Of a stretch of DNA of 64,000 nt, positions 22,380-31,192 are shown one piece after another. Origin of the DNA: Tersicoccus solisilvae (lineage in GTDB: Bacteria > Actinomycetota > Actinomycetes > Actinomycetales > Micrococcaceae). Each line of letters starts with the position of its first letter. Within the stretch, counting starts at the first letter, position 1. The notes beneath the pieces were generated by a model. The model was not told where the DNA came from and searched no databases. It was given only the letters and a program-made list of their open reading frames with translations. The position numbers and the translations under genes are program-made. The stretch lies in the NCBI RefSeq assembly GCF_014643255.1, contig NZ_BMJI01000001.1, forward strand, positions 186,001 through 250,000, in the 5' to 3' direction.

Positions 22380-22640
22380 CTCGGAAGGGATTCATGGATT
22401 TCTAGGATTCGTAGGAAGAGTAAGTGCTGTGGATCCTGTGGAGAACCGCCGTCGGAGCCGGTGGCGCCGCGAATCGGGATGTGGGCAACGTGTGGCCCCA
22501 CCACCGCACGGAACGGCACCGGCGGTGGACGGAGCGGAGGCGCCGTCCGGGCGTCCACAGCACCCCGATGAGTTCTTCGACCGGTTGTCCACCTCGCGGA
22601 CGAGGTTCTGCACAGCGTTGTCCACAGGCGTGGACAACAG
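22380..22640. other. Probable replication origin (oriC) between dnaA and dnaN
   Basis: The 582-bp dnaA-dnaN spacer has no gene. It holds an AT-richer tract at about 22388-22422 that could be the unwinding element. Next to it is a run of DnaA-box-like sequences: TGTGGATCC near 22434, CGTCCACAG near 22552, TTGTCCACC at 22585-22593, a perfect TTGTCCACA at 22618-22626, and the inverted CGTGGACAA at 22629-22637. Housekeeping genes point away from here on both sides, as expected for leading-strand bias. Location between dnaA and dnaN is standard in actinobacteria; exact borders are inference. Confidence 0.75.
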
Positions 22641-22662
22641 GGAAATCCCTCTAGCGACGACG

Positions 22663-22690
22663 CCGCCCCGGGTGGCATCACCCGGGGCGG
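22663..22690 (-). terminator. dnaA transcription terminator
   Basis: CCGCCCCGGGTG (22663-22674) and CACCCGGGGCGG (22679-22690) form a perfect 12-bp stem with a 4-nt loop, 50 bp after the dnaA stop on the minus strand. It would keep dnaA transcription out of the origin. Confidence 0.75.
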
Positions 22691-22740
22691 GAGGGATGTC
22701 GGCCCGCGAGCAGCGACCCGTCGTGAGCGACGCGGCGTCG

Positions 22741-24174
22741 TCAGCCGTCCCGCTGGGTCTGCTTGATGAGGTTGGTCAGCTCGGTGACCTGGTTGTAGAT
22801 GTGCCGGCGCTCGGCCATCAGCTGGCGGATCTTCCGGTCGGCGTGGATGACCGTCGTGTGGTCACGGCCGCCGAGCTCCTGCCCGATCTTCGGCAGGGAC
22901 ATGTCCGTCAGCTCCCGGCACAGGTACATGGCGATCTGCCGGGCGGTCACCAGGGTGCGCGTGCGGGACTTGCTGCACAGCTCCTCCTGGCTGAGGTTGA
23001 AGTACATGGCCGTCTGGCCCAGGATCGTCGCCGAGGTGATCTCCTTGGCCCCGTCGGCGGTGATCAGGTCCTTGAGCACGATCTCGGCCAGTTGCAGGTC
23101 CACCGGCTGCTTGTTCAGCGACGCGAACGCGGTGACGCGGATCAGCGCCCCCTCCAATTCGCGGATGTTCGTGGAGATCCGGGACGCGATGTACTCGAGC
23201 ACGTCGTCGGGCGCCTTCAGCCCCTCGAGGATCGCCTTCTTCCGCAGGATCGCGATCCTCGTCTCCAGCTCCGGCATGGTCACGTCCGTGATCAGCCCCC
23301 ACTCGAAGCGGGACCGCATCCGCTCCTCGAACCCCGTCAACTGTTTGGGCGGCAGATCCGAGGTGATGACGACCTGCTTGTCGTGATTGTGCAGGGCGTT
23401 GAACGTGTGGAAGAACTCCTCCTGCGTGTGCTCCTTGCCGGCGAGGAACTGGATGTCGTCGATGAGCAGGATGTCCACGCTGCGGTAGAGCTGTTTGAAG
23501 CTGGTGCCCTCGTCGTCGCGGATGGAGTTGATGAAGTCGTTGGTGAACTCCTCGGAGTTCACGTACCGCACCCGGATCCCGTTGTAGAGCCGGCGCGCGT
23601 AGTGCCCGATGGCGTGCAGCAGGTGGGTCTTGCCCAGGCCCGAGTCCCCGTAGATGAACAGCGGGTTGTAGGCCTTGGCCGGTGCCTCGGCGACCGCGAC
23701 CGCCGCCGCGTGGGCGAAGCGGTTGGACTGCCCGATGACGAATGCGTCGAAGATGTACTTCGGGTTGAGTCGGCCCATGTCGCCGGTGTCGACGTTGCTC
23801 GGGGCGGCGGACCGCGCCGGGGGCCGGTTCGAGGTCGCCGGTGCGGGGGCGGGTTCCGGCGTGCGCGCCGGTTCGGGGTCGGCGGGCGGTGGCTCCGGCG
23901 GGGCCATCTCGGTGTCGATCACGACGGCGGCCTGCATCTCCTGCCCGAGCTCGGCGCGCAGGGCGTCGGCGAGCGGCTGGTGCAGGTTGTTCTGGAAGAC
24001 GTCCCGCGTGGTCTCGTTGGGCACCGCGATGATCAGGGTGTTGCCGAAGAGGCCCTGGGGCTGCACGAGGGGGATGTACCCGCGGTGCCGGCCGCTGACG
24101 CGACGGTCGTCCTCCAGGGCCGCGACCACGCGTCGCCAGGATGCACCGAGGTGATCCGATTCGTCCTGGCTCAT
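22741..24174 (-). CDS. dnaA: Chromosomal replication initiator DnaA
   Basis: The protein has 477 residues. DnaA binds the origin boxes, melts DNA and recruits helicase. Domain I covers residues ~1-90; domain II is a Pro/Ala-rich linker to ~140. The AAA+ domain has Walker A GDSGLGKTHL and Walker B ILLIDDIQFLAGKEHTQEE. Domain IV carries the DnaA-box-reading helix-turn-helix with LGGRDHTTVIHADRKI. The frame is open further upstream, but homology starts at MSQDESDHLGASWRRVV, so the ATG at 24174 is chosen. A long palindrome of paired DnaA boxes lies 150 bp upstream and probably mediates autoregulation. Confidence 0.97.
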   Translation of the reverse strand: MSQDESDHLGASWRRVVAALEDDRRVSGRHRGYIPLVQPQGLFGNTLIIAVPNETTRDVFQNNLHQPLADALRAELGQEMQAAVVIDTEMAPPEPPPADPEPARTPEPAPAPATSNRPPARSAAPSNVDTGDMGRLNPKYIFDAFVIGQSNRFAHAAAVAVAEAPAKAYNPLFIYGDSGLGKTHLLHAIGHYARRLYNGIRVRYVNSEEFTNDFINSIRDDEGTSFKQLYRSVDILLIDDIQFLAGKEHTQEEFFHTFNALHNHDKQVVITSDLPPKQLTGFEERMRSRFEWGLITDVTMPELETRIAILRKKAILEGLKAPDDVLEYIASRISTNIRELEGALIRVTAFASLNKQPVDLQLAEIVLKDLITADGAKEITSATILGQTAMYFNLSQEELCSKSRTRTLVTARQIAMYLCRELTDMSLPKIGQELGGRDHTTVIHADRKIRQLMAERRHIYNQVTELTNLIKQTQRDG

Positions 24175-24321
24175 GCGGCCGATCCTCCTGATGACGTGCG
24201 GTGCTGGTGCCGATGGACACGGCGGCGGGGTCCGTTCCGGGACCACCCGGTGGTGGTGCGGGGGCTGCCGAACAGCGCCGCGGTCCGGCGTCCATTGTCC
24301 ATCACCGTCCGGGTACCACCG

Positions 24322-24362
24322 TAATCCACAGGCTTGTCCACCGCGTGTGGACAAGCCTGTGG
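24322..24362. promoter_or_regulatory. Palindromic DnaA-box array upstream of dnaA
   Basis: Arms CCACAGGCTTGTCCAC (24326-24341) and GTGGACAAGCCTGTGG (24347-24362) are perfectly complementary over 16 bp around a 5-nt centre. Within them lie TAATCCACA (24322-24330), TTGTCCACC (24334-24342) and a perfect reverse box TGTGGACAA (24346-24354). It sits in the dnaA/rpmH divergent spacer. Roles in dnaA autorepression or as an additional origin element are both plausible. Confidence 0.65.
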
Positions 24363-24489
24363 CGACCGCCGGCCCGAGCGGGCTCCGGGTGCGGCGGGCC
24401 GGGGATGTGGTTCGTCACGCACCCTGTGGATGGTCGCGTCGGCGCGGCGTCCCCGCCAGGCACCGGCCGGACCGCGGCGGCGTGCCGGT

Positions 24490-24518
24490 TTGACGCCGGC
24501 CGGGGCGTCCACTAGCGT
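24490..24518 (+). promoter_or_regulatory. Sigma70-type promoter of the rpmH-rnpA operon
   Basis: TTGACG (24490-24495) and TAGCGT (24513-24518) are separated by exactly 17 nt, close to the housekeeping consensus and the best promoter seen by eye in the window. Transcription would begin near 24525, leaving a leader of about 190 nt before rpmH. Confidence 0.65.
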
Positions 24519-24713
24519 TGGATGGTCCTGTGTGACCGCTGTTCGTGCTGTTCTCGATCGCCCGAGCCGGCCCGAGTCGCCCCGAGAGGGAAGCTGACCG
24601 GATCGTGCCTCGTCGAACCGACGAGGGCACGGACGAGGAGTCACCGCACACACGCGCCGGTTCTGCTTTCCCCTCGTTCGACTCGGCGCCGATGAAGCTT
24701 TGGAGTGAACACC

Positions 24714-24851
24714 GTGACCAAGCGGACTTTCCAGCCGAACAACCGTCGCCGGGCCCGGAAGCACGGCTTCCGTGCCCGCATGCGGACCCGTGCCGGCCGC
24801 GCGATCCTGAACGCCCGCCGCGCCAAGGGCCGCACGGAGCTCTCGGCCTGA
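24714..24851 (+). CDS. rpmH: 50S ribosomal protein bL34
   Basis: This 45-residue, extremely basic protein runs [20 protein letters not shown] and ends KGRTELSA, the canonical L34 pattern. The GTG at 24714 is chosen because the family begins M-(S/T)-K-R-T-F. A second GTG three codons upstream, at 24705, is an alternative start. It lies next to the RNase P protein gene, the universal rpmH-rnpA pair. Confidence 0.96.
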   Translation: MTKRTFQPNNRRRARKHGFRARMRTRAGRAILNARRAKGRTELSA

Positions 24852-24896
24852 CTCGCCCGGCGCCTCGCGCTGACCCCGGCGATCGGCGGTGTGCTG

Positions 24897-25238
24897 ATGT
24901 TCCCGGCCGGACGACGGCTGCGGACCCCGGCCGACTTCACCACGGTCATCCGCGGTGGGCACAAGGCTGCCCGGCGGAGCGTGGTGCTGCATCTGCGTCG
25001 CGCCGATGAGCACCGTCCCGGCCGTGCCGGGCTCATCGTCTCCCGGGCCGTCGGCAACGCCGTCACCCGCAACCGCGTCAAGCGGAGGCTGCGCGCGTTG
25101 ATCAGCAGCCACTGGTCCGACGATCCGGACGCCGACGTGGTTGTGCGCGCTCTTCCGGTGTCCGCCGAGCTGACGTGGGACGAACTGGCCGCCGACGTGG
25201 ACCGGGCCTGGCACCGGGCCGCCCAGGGACGACGATGA
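24897..25238 (+). CDS. rnpA: Ribonuclease P protein component
   Basis: About 113 residues, the protein cofactor of the RNase P ribozyme that matures tRNA 5' ends. The signature AVGNAVTRNRVKRRLRAL is present. The ATG at 24897 gives MFPAGRRLRTPADF, matching the usual M-L-P start; an in-frame GTG at 24891 would add two residues. The stop overlaps the yidD start as ATGA. Confidence 0.94.
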   Translation: MFPAGRRLRTPADFTTVIRGGHKAARRSVVLHLRRADEHRPGRAGLIVSRAVGNAVTRNRVKRRLRALISSHWSDDPDADVVVRALPVSAELTWDELAADVDRAWHRAAQGRR

Positions 25239-25654
25239 GCGCCCCGAGCGGCACCGATGCCGGACGTTCACGCTGCGGCGACGTCCTTCGAACCGGTGTC
25301 CGGGCCGTGGTGAACGTACCGCGATGGACGCTGATGGGGTTGCTGATCGCCTGGCGCACCGTCGTCTCCCCGCTCTACGGACCGGTCTGCCGGTTCTACC
25401 CCAGTTGTTCGGCCTATGCTTTGGAAGCAGTGACGGTGCACGGCGCCGTGCGTGGTTCCTGGCTCACCGTCCGGCGGCTGGTCCGCTGCAACCCGTTCCA
25501 CACCGGTGGAGTGGACCACGTCCCGCACGGAGACCGGGTCTGGCCCGAGGGCCGCACGCCCCGGATCATCCGGCTCAACCATCCCCCGATCCCCGCCGAT
25601 CAGGACGGGGCGGACGGGATGTCCCCGATCGAGCACCGCCACCGCGCGGCTTGA
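25235..25654 (+). CDS. yidD: Membrane protein insertion efficiency factor YidD
   Basis: This 139-residue protein contains the YidD core, PLYGPVCRFYPSCSAYALEA followed by RRLVRCNPFHTGGVDHVP, with its conserved cysteines. A ~25-residue N-terminal extension and a hydrophilic C-terminal extension are typical of actinobacteria. It assists YidC/Sec in membrane protein insertion. The ATG overlapping the rnpA stop is chosen rather than an upstream in-frame start, because the overlap implies coupling. Confidence 0.93.
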   Translation: MSAPSGTDAGRSRCGDVLRTGVRAVVNVPRWTLMGLLIAWRTVVSPLYGPVCRFYPSCSAYALEAVTVHGAVRGSWLTVRRLVRCNPFHTGGVDHVPHGDRVWPEGRTPRIIRLNHPPIPADQDGADGMSPIEHRHRAA

Positions 25655-25668
25655 GGAGAGAAAGCTGA

Positions 25669-26625
25669 ATGTTCGACTTCTTTGACATGATCCTGTCGCC
25701 GTTCCGGTGGATCGTGTCCGTCATCCTGATCGGGTTCCACGAGGCGTTCAACTTCATCGGGATCCCCGAGGCGTCGGGCTGGAACTGGACGCTGTCCATC
25801 ATCGGCCTCGTGATGGTCATCCGCGCCGCGCTGATCCCGCTGTTCGTCAAGCAGATCAAGGCGCAGCGTGGCATGCAGGAGCTGCAGCCGGAACTGCTGG
25901 CGCTGCAGAAGAAGTACAAGGGCAAGACCGACCAGCTCTCGCGCCAGGCCATGGCCCAGGAGCAGATGGCGCTCTACAAGAAGCACGGCACCAACCCGTT
26001 CTCGGCCTGCCTGCCGCTGATCGTGCAGATGCCGTTCTTCTTCTCCCTCTTCACCGTGCTCAACGGCATCGGCCACGCCGCGGCGAACCAGAACCACATC
26101 GGGGCGCTCAACCCCGAGCAGGTGCAGCAGTTCAACGCCGCCTCGATCTTCGGCGCGCCGCTCTCCTCGACGTTCCTGAACAACGGCGGCAACGCGACCG
26201 TCATCGTTCTCAGCGTCGTGATGATCCTGGCCATGACCGCATCGCAGTTCATCACCCAGCGCCAGATCATGGCGAAGAACATGTCGGAGCAGGCCCTGGC
26301 CAGCCCGTTCATGCGGCAGCAGAAGATGCTGCTGTACGTCCTGCCCGTGGTCTTCGCCGTCGGCGGCATCAACTTCCCCATCGGCGTGCTGATCTACTGG
26401 ACCGCCACCAACGTGTGGACGATGGTCCAGCAGTTCATCGTGATCCGGAACATGCCGACCCCCGGTTCTCCCGCTTATCGCGCTTGGCAGGAGCGCCAGC
26501 GGGCCCGCGGCAAGCTCGAGCCCACCAAGAAGACCCCCGGTGCGACGGTCGCGACGGCAGAGGCGGAGACCCAGTCCCGTGGCCAGCGGAGCCAGCCGCA
26601 GCGGAAGAACAGGAGGAAGCGATGA
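25669..26625 (+). CDS. yidC: Membrane protein insertase YidC/Oxa1
   Basis: This 318-residue insertase follows yidD by 14 bp with a GAGGAGA site. It has five or six TM helices, including NWTLSIIGLVMVIRAALIPL, the cytoplasmic hairpin with LQPELLALQKKYKGK, and NPFSACLPLIVQMPFFFSLF. The Arg within the hydrophilic groove (VIRAAL) is the conserved insertase residue. A Lys/Arg/Gln-rich tail of ~60 residues may contact ribosomes. It lacks the large periplasmic domain of proteobacterial YidC, as expected in Gram-positives. Confidence 0.96.
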   Translation: MFDFFDMILSPFRWIVSVILIGFHEAFNFIGIPEASGWNWTLSIIGLVMVIRAALIPLFVKQIKAQRGMQELQPELLALQKKYKGKTDQLSRQAMAQEQMALYKKHGTNPFSACLPLIVQMPFFFSLFTVLNGIGHAAANQNHIGALNPEQVQQFNAASIFGAPLSSTFLNNGGNATVIVLSVVMILAMTASQFITQRQIMAKNMSEQALASPFMRQQKMLLYVLPVVFAVGGINFPIGVLIYWTATNVWTMVQQFIVIRNMPTPGSPAYRAWQERQRARGKLEPTKKTPGATVATAEAETQSRGQRSQPQRKNRRKR

Positions 26626-27218
26626 ACGCCGAGAGCGTGACGGAGCCGGAGACCGGCACCACGACCGACGTGTCCGCCGAGGAGGGTGAGTCGACCGCCG
26701 CCGAGGCGACCGACACCACCGACGAGCAGGCCGGGCCCTCGACCCGACGCCGCCTCGAGGAGGAGGGCGACGTCGCCGCCGACTACCTGGAGGAGCTGCT
26801 CGACATCGCCGACATCGACGGCGACATCGACATCGAGGTGCGTGCGGGTCGCACCCACCTGTCCATCGTCAGCGACGGGGACAACGCTCCGCTGGAGGCG
26901 CTCGTGGGACGTGACGGCGCCGTGCTCGACGCGCTCCAGGAGCTCGTCCGCCTCGCCGTCCTCGCCTCCACCGACACCCGCAGCCGCCTCGTGCTCGACA
27001 TCAACGGCTACCGCGGCGACCGCGCGTCGGTGCTGCAGCGGATGGCCGACGACGCCGTCGCGCGGGTGCGGGACACCCACGAGTCCGTGGCGCTGAAGCC
27101 GATGAGCGCGTACGAGCGGAAGATCGTCCACGACGCGATCGCCGACCTCGGCATGATCAGCGAGTCCGAGGGCGAGGGCGCCTCCCGTCACGTCGTGGTG
27201 TCCCAGCCCGGGCAGTGA
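26622..27218 (+). CDS. jag: Jag/KhpB-like R3H-domain RNA-binding protein
   Basis: This 198-residue protein overlaps yidC by 4 bp (ATGA). An acidic Thr/Glu-rich N-terminus (~60 residues) precedes a KH-like domain (VGRDGAVLDALQELVRLAVL) and an R3H domain (LKPMSAYERKIVHDAIADL, with the R-x3-H spacing in ERKIVH). The Jag_N domain of Firmicutes is absent, as usual in actinobacteria. The family binds RNA and affects cell division and envelope growth. Conserved in the rpmH-parB cluster. Confidence 0.9.
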   Translation: MNAESVTEPETGTTTDVSAEEGESTAAEATDTTDEQAGPSTRRRLEEEGDVAADYLEELLDIADIDGDIDIEVRAGRTHLSIVSDGDNAPLEALVGRDGAVLDALQELVRLAVLASTDTRSRLVLDINGYRGDRASVLQRMADDAVARVRDTHESVALKPMSAYERKIVHDAIADLGMISESEGEGASRHVVVSQPGQ

Positions 27219-27910
27219 CGGGCTCCATCGACGGCCCGGGCGCTGCCGGCCCGGCCCGGCCGCCGATCCCCACGCGGGAGCAGGCACGGGCCGCGGACCG
27301 GGTGTTCGGAGACCGACGCGAGCTCGCGGACCGCTACGTCGGCCACCTGGCCACGTCCGGCATCGAGCGCGGCCTGCTCGGCCCGCGCGAGGTGCCGCGG
27401 CTGTGGGACCGGCACGTCCTCAACTGCGCCGTCGTCGAGGAGCTCATCCCCGCCGGCGTGCGGGTGGCCGACGTCGGCAGCGGCGCCGGGCTACCCGGCC
27501 TCGCCCTGGCGATCGCCCGCCCCGACCTGCGGATCGACTTGATCGAACCCCTCGAACGCCGGGTGGCGTGGCTCGACGAGGTGATCGAGGACCTCGGCCT
27601 GGACCACGTGCGGGTACACCGCGACCGCGCGGAGACCGCCGCCTCGACGATCGACGTCGACGTCGTCACGTCCCGCGCCGTGTCCGCGCTGACGACACTC
27701 GTCCCGTGGAGCATGCCGTTGCTGCACGGCTCCGGCCGGATGCTCGCCATCAAGGGACGCAGCGCCGGCGAGGAGATCGTCAAGGCGGAGAAGGCGATCC
27801 GCCGGGCCGGCGGCGTCCGTCCGGTGGTGCTGACGGCCGGCGACGGCCTGCTGCCCGTGCCCACCACGGTGGTCGCCATCGATGCCGCCCCGGCGGGTAC
27901 CCGACGCTGA
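27215..27910 (+). CDS. rsmG: 16S rRNA (guanine-527-N7)-methyltransferase RsmG
   Basis: This 231-residue SAM-dependent methyltransferase modifies G527 of 16S rRNA; loss confers low-level streptomycin resistance in several bacteria. The SAM site is VADVGSGAGLPGLALAIARPD, preceded by LWDRHVLNCAVV and followed by LIEPLERRVAWLDEV. GTG at 27215 overlaps the jag stop. It is also known as gidB. Confidence 0.94.
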   Translation: MTGSIDGPGAAGPARPPIPTREQARAADRVFGDRRELADRYVGHLATSGIERGLLGPREVPRLWDRHVLNCAVVEELIPAGVRVADVGSGAGLPGLALAIARPDLRIDLIEPLERRVAWLDEVIEDLGLDHVRVHRDRAETAASTIDVDVVTSRAVSALTTLVPWSMPLLHGSGRMLAIKGRSAGEEIVKAEKAIRRAGGVRPVVLTAGDGLLPVPTTVVAIDAAPAGTRR

Positions 27911-27982
27911 CCGCCCGCCTGCCCGGTCCGGTGTCACGCCCCCGCTAGGCTGGGAGCCGACCGCAACGAGGAGAGCGAGCAC

Positions 27983-29245
27983 GTGAGCAGTACCGACCCG
28001 GGGCAGCGCGTCCCCACCTTCGCGTCGTTGAGTTCCTTCCTCTCCGGCCGCCGACCGGCAGCCGACCGCCAAGCCGAGGTGAGGACCCGCGTGCAGACAC
28101 CGGAGACGACGTCGCCCGAACCCACCGCGACGGAAGCCGCCCCCGCGCCGGGGCGGTTCGAGGGCTCCGCTGTCGCGACCGGGATCGAGGCAACGGCGAA
28201 TGGCTCCGCGGCGACCGCTTCCTCCGCTGTCGCTCCCGCTGTCGACGAGCAGCCGGCGGAGGCGCCGACGCCGGCTCCGCCCGCCGTGGTGTCGTCGCCG
28301 GCGATCGCTGCCGGGTCGGTTCCGGGGTCCGGTGTGGCCGCGGCAGCCGGCCCGCAGTCCTCGGACGAGAGCACGCCGCTGGCGCGTCAGCTGGCGAACG
28401 AGAATCGACGCCGGGAACGGCTCAAGGCCAAGGACGTCAAGCGCCCCCCCGCCACGCGATACCTGACGGTCAGCAACCAGAAGGGTGGCGTGGGGAAGAC
28501 GACGACCGCCGTCAACATCGCTGCGGCCCTCGCCCGGGCCGGGCTCAATGTCCTCGTCGTCGACATCGACCCGCAGGGCAACGCGTCCACCGCCCTCGGC
28601 ATCCCCCACTCCGCCGACGTCGACAGCATCTACGACGTCCTGCTCGACGACGTCCCGCTTGCCGACGTGCTGGTGCCGTGCCCCGACGTCGACAATCTGC
28701 TCTGCGCGCCGGCGACCATCCACCTGGCCGGCGCCGAGATCGAGCTGGTGTCCCTGGTCGCCCGCGAGCAGCGGCTCCGGCGCGCGCTCGACCAGTACGA
28801 GACCCACCGGGCGGACACCGGCCAGGAGCGCCTGGACTACGTCATCATCGACTGCCCGCCGAGCCTCGGGCTGCTCACCGTCAACGCCTTCGTCGCCGCG
28901 CGCGAGGTGGTGATCCCCATCCAGTGCGAGTACTACGCGCTCGAGGGACTGAGCCAACTGCTGAACAACATCTCCATGATCCAGAAGCACCTCAACTCCA
29001 GCCTCGAGGTGTCCACGATCCTGCTGACGATGTACGACGGGCGCACCAACCTGGCCGCCCAGGTGGCCGCGGAGGTGCGGGAACACTTCCCGCACCAGGT
29101 GCTGGACGCGGTGATCCCGCGGTCCGTTCGCATCTCGGAAGCGCCGAGCTACCAGCAGACCGTCATCACGTACGACCCCTCCTCCTCCGGTGCCCTCTCG
29201 TACCAGGAAGCCGCCACGGAGATCAACGAGCGCGCCTCGGCGTGA
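27983..29245 (+). CDS. parA: Chromosome-partitioning ATPase ParA (Soj)
   Basis: This 420-residue protein has an unusually long disordered N-terminus of ~150 residues rich in Ala, Pro and Glu. The ParA fold then begins with VSNQKGGVGKTTTAVN (deviant Walker A at ~164-178), with Walker A' DIDPQGNAST and Walker B VIIDCPPSLG. ParA-ATP coats the nucleoid and pulls ParB-parS complexes. GTG at 27983 has GAGGAGAG before it; TAGGCT about 30 nt upstream could be the -10. A shorter start just before the ATPase is possible, but codon use stays gene-like throughout the extension. Confidence 0.95.
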   Translation: MSSTDPGQRVPTFASLSSFLSGRRPAADRQAEVRTRVQTPETTSPEPTATEAAPAPGRFEGSAVATGIEATANGSAATASSAVAPAVDEQPAEAPTPAPPAVVSSPAIAAGSVPGSGVAAAAGPQSSDESTPLARQLANENRRRERLKAKDVKRPPATRYLTVSNQKGGVGKTTTAVNIAAALARAGLNVLVVDIDPQGNASTALGIPHSADVDSIYDVLLDDVPLADVLVPCPDVDNLLCAPATIHLAGAEIELVSLVAREQRLRRALDQYETHRADTGQERLDYVIIDCPPSLGLLTVNAFVAAREVVIPIQCEYYALEGLSQLLNNISMIQKHLNSSLEVSTILLTMYDGRTNLAAQVAAEVREHFPHQVLDAVIPRSVRISEAPSYQQTVITYDPSSSGALSYQEAATEINERASA

Positions 29246-29509
29246 CCGTCGCGGGTCGGCGATGCCGAATCCCGATCCTGGAGTGGCCCGACCTCGGCGG
29301 TCCACGCGCTCCGGCGACGGCGCGGGGCGCGGTTCTCCATGCGTGCCAGCGGGAAATCAACCTGATTCGCTTGACTCTTGGACAGCCGTGCGTCGATGCC
29401 GCTCGTCGCGGTGTCGACGAGCCGCGGCACCGGCGCCTCGCGCCGGTACCGACGCCGCCGAACTAGACTGAGTCGGTACGTTTCAGGGCAGCAGGACAGG
29501 ACGGCACAC

Positions 29510-31177
29510 ATGGCGGAACGGCGACGAGGCCTCGGACGTGGACTGGGTGCGCTCATTCCCTCGGCACCCCAGGAGAGCGAGGTCTCGACACCGGCGGAGC
29601 CCGCGGCCCCGCCGCCGTCGGCCGAGACGGGCGCGGCCGATCACGCGGGGTCCGGCGAGTCCGGGACGAGCACGGGCTCGGGCTCGAGGGTAGACGTCGG
29701 GTCCGAGCGGAGGGCAGCGGTGCCCGTGGCTGCGGAGGTCCCGACCGACGCTGTCTCGACCGACGGCACGCCAACCGACGCTGTCGCTAGCATCACCGTC
29801 TCGAGCGACGCTGTCTCGAGCAAGACCGTCTCGGGCGGCACCGGTGCGGTGAACAGCGCACCGATCGATCGCGCACCGGCGCAGGACCCGGCGGCCACGA
29901 CGAGCGAACGACCGGCGGCGGACGACGCAGATTCCGGGGACGCGGCTGCCAGGGCGACGACCTCCCCCGCCGCTTCGACCGGCCGGCCTGCCCGCGGCGG
30001 TGGTGCTCGTCCGAAGCGGCCGGTGGATGTCTTCTTCGACGGTGCTCCGGTGTCGCCCGGCGATGACGAGGACCGGCCCGCCGACCGTGGCAACGCGGCA
30101 GGGTCGGGAGGTGGCTCGCAGACGAGTCGCGGTCGTGGGGGACGTCGGTCGGTGTCGGCCGAGGCGATGGAGCATGCCCTGGCTCGCGGCAGCCGCGGCG
30201 GTAGGACGCTCGGGGCCCGGTCGGACAGCGCGGCGTCCGGTGGCGATGGCCCCCAGGAGCTCGATGCTCGGATCGATGATGCCCCGTTGTCCACACCTGT
30301 GGACAAGTCGGGGGAAACCACCCGGGACGACGAGGACCAGGTTTCACGTGAAACGCTGGTCGAGGTGCCGGGCGCCGTGTTCGCGGAGATCCCGGTGGTG
30401 GAGATCCAGCCCAACTCCCGGCAGCCACGGTCCGTGTTCGATGAGGACGAGATGGCCGAGCTGGTCCACTCCATTCGGACCATCGGTGTGCTCCAGCCCA
30501 TCGTCGTCCGGCGTCGTGCGCTCGGTGGCGGCTACGAACTGGTGATGGGCGAACGTCGTTGGCGAGCGACGCAACGAGCAGGTCTGGAGACCATCCCGGC
30601 GATCGTGAGGTCGACGGACGACACCGACATGCTGCGGGATGCCCTGCTCGAAAACCTCCATCGCAGTCAACTCAATCCGCTGGAAGAGGCAGCTGCGTAC
30701 CAGCAGTTGCTCGATGATTTCGCCGCAACCCACGATGAACTGGCCTCAAGTATCGGTCGATCCCGCCCTCAGATCTCGAATACGCTCCGGCTGCTGCAGC
30801 TGCCTCCCCTCGTACAGCGCCGCGTCGCCGCTGGCGTGCTCTCGGCCGGGCACGCGCGTGCGCTGCTGTCCCTGGCCGACGCCGGCGAGATCGAGAAGTT
30901 GGCACAGCGGATCGTGTCCGAGGGTATGTCGGTGCGCGCGACGGAGGAGGCGGTGGCGCTGTCCGATGGTCTGAAGCGCTCTCCGCGGAACCCTTCTGCT
31001 CGGAACACCGTGCGTCACGAGCGTCTCGACTACTTGGCGAATTCGCTCTCCGACTACCTGGACACCAGTGTCAAGGTGAGTTTGGGTGCGCGGAAGGGCA
31101 AGGTGAGCATCGAGTTCGGCAGCGTTGAGGATCTGAACCGGATCATCGATCTGATCAGTCCGGACGCCCGGCAGTAG
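29510..31177 (+). CDS. parB: Chromosome-partitioning CTPase ParB (Spo0J)
   Basis: This 555-residue protein is nearly twice the usual length. It opens with [16 protein letters not shown], the ParA-contact motif. A disordered stretch of ~260 residues follows, with an imperfect repeat of DAVS/TVS units at about 85-110. The ParB N domain starts near 284 ([16 protein letters not shown]), the CTP-binding [12 protein letters not shown] is at ~346, and the parS-reading helix-turn-helix is [15 protein letters not shown]. The C-terminal dimer domain ends [11 protein letters not shown]. The frame is open upstream, but homology fixes the ATG at 29510. The coding region holds one perfect parS and one inverted DnaA-box pair. 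Confidence 0.96.
   Translation: MAERRRGLGRGLGALIPSAPQESEVSTPAEPAAPPPSAETGAADHAGSGESGTSTGSGSRVDVGSERRAAVPVAAEVPTDAVSTDGTPTDAVASITVSSDAVSSKTVSGGTGAVNSAPIDRAPAQDPAATTSERPAADDADSGDAAARATTSPAASTGRPARGGGARPKRPVDVFFDGAPVSPGDDEDRPADRGNAAGSGGGSQTSRGRGGRRSVSAEAMEHALARGSRGGRTLGARSDSAASGGDGPQELDARIDDAPLSTPVDKSGETTRDDEDQVSRETLVEVPGAVFAEIPVVEIQPNSRQPRSVFDEDEMAELVHSIRTIGVLQPIVVRRRALGGGYELVMGERRWRATQRAGLETIPAIVRSTDDTDMLRDALLENLHRSQLNPLEEAAAYQQLLDDFAATHDELASSIGRSRPQISNTLRLLQLPPLVQRRVAAGVLSAGHARALLSLADAGEIEKLAQRIVSEGMSVRATEEAVALSDGLKRSPRNPSARNTVRHERLDYLANSLSDYLDTSVKVSLGARKGKVSIEFGSVEDLNRIIDLISPDARQ
30287..30306. other. Inverted pair of perfect DnaA boxes inside parB
   Basis: TTGTCCACACCTGTGGACAA contains two perfect boxes facing each other with a 2-nt spacer. 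It lies in the disordered-linker part of parB, where protein sequence is weakly constrained, 35 bp before an intragenic parS site. The same dyad recurs at 3920-3937. Confidence 0.6.
30341..30354. other. parS site 1, inside parB
   Basis: Perfect GTTTCACGTGAAAC palindrome within the linker-encoding part of parB, read as Val-Ser-Arg-Glu-Thr in the protein. ParB is expected to bind and load here. Confidence 0.9.
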
Positions 31178-31192
31178 CCGTTCCCGAACACG

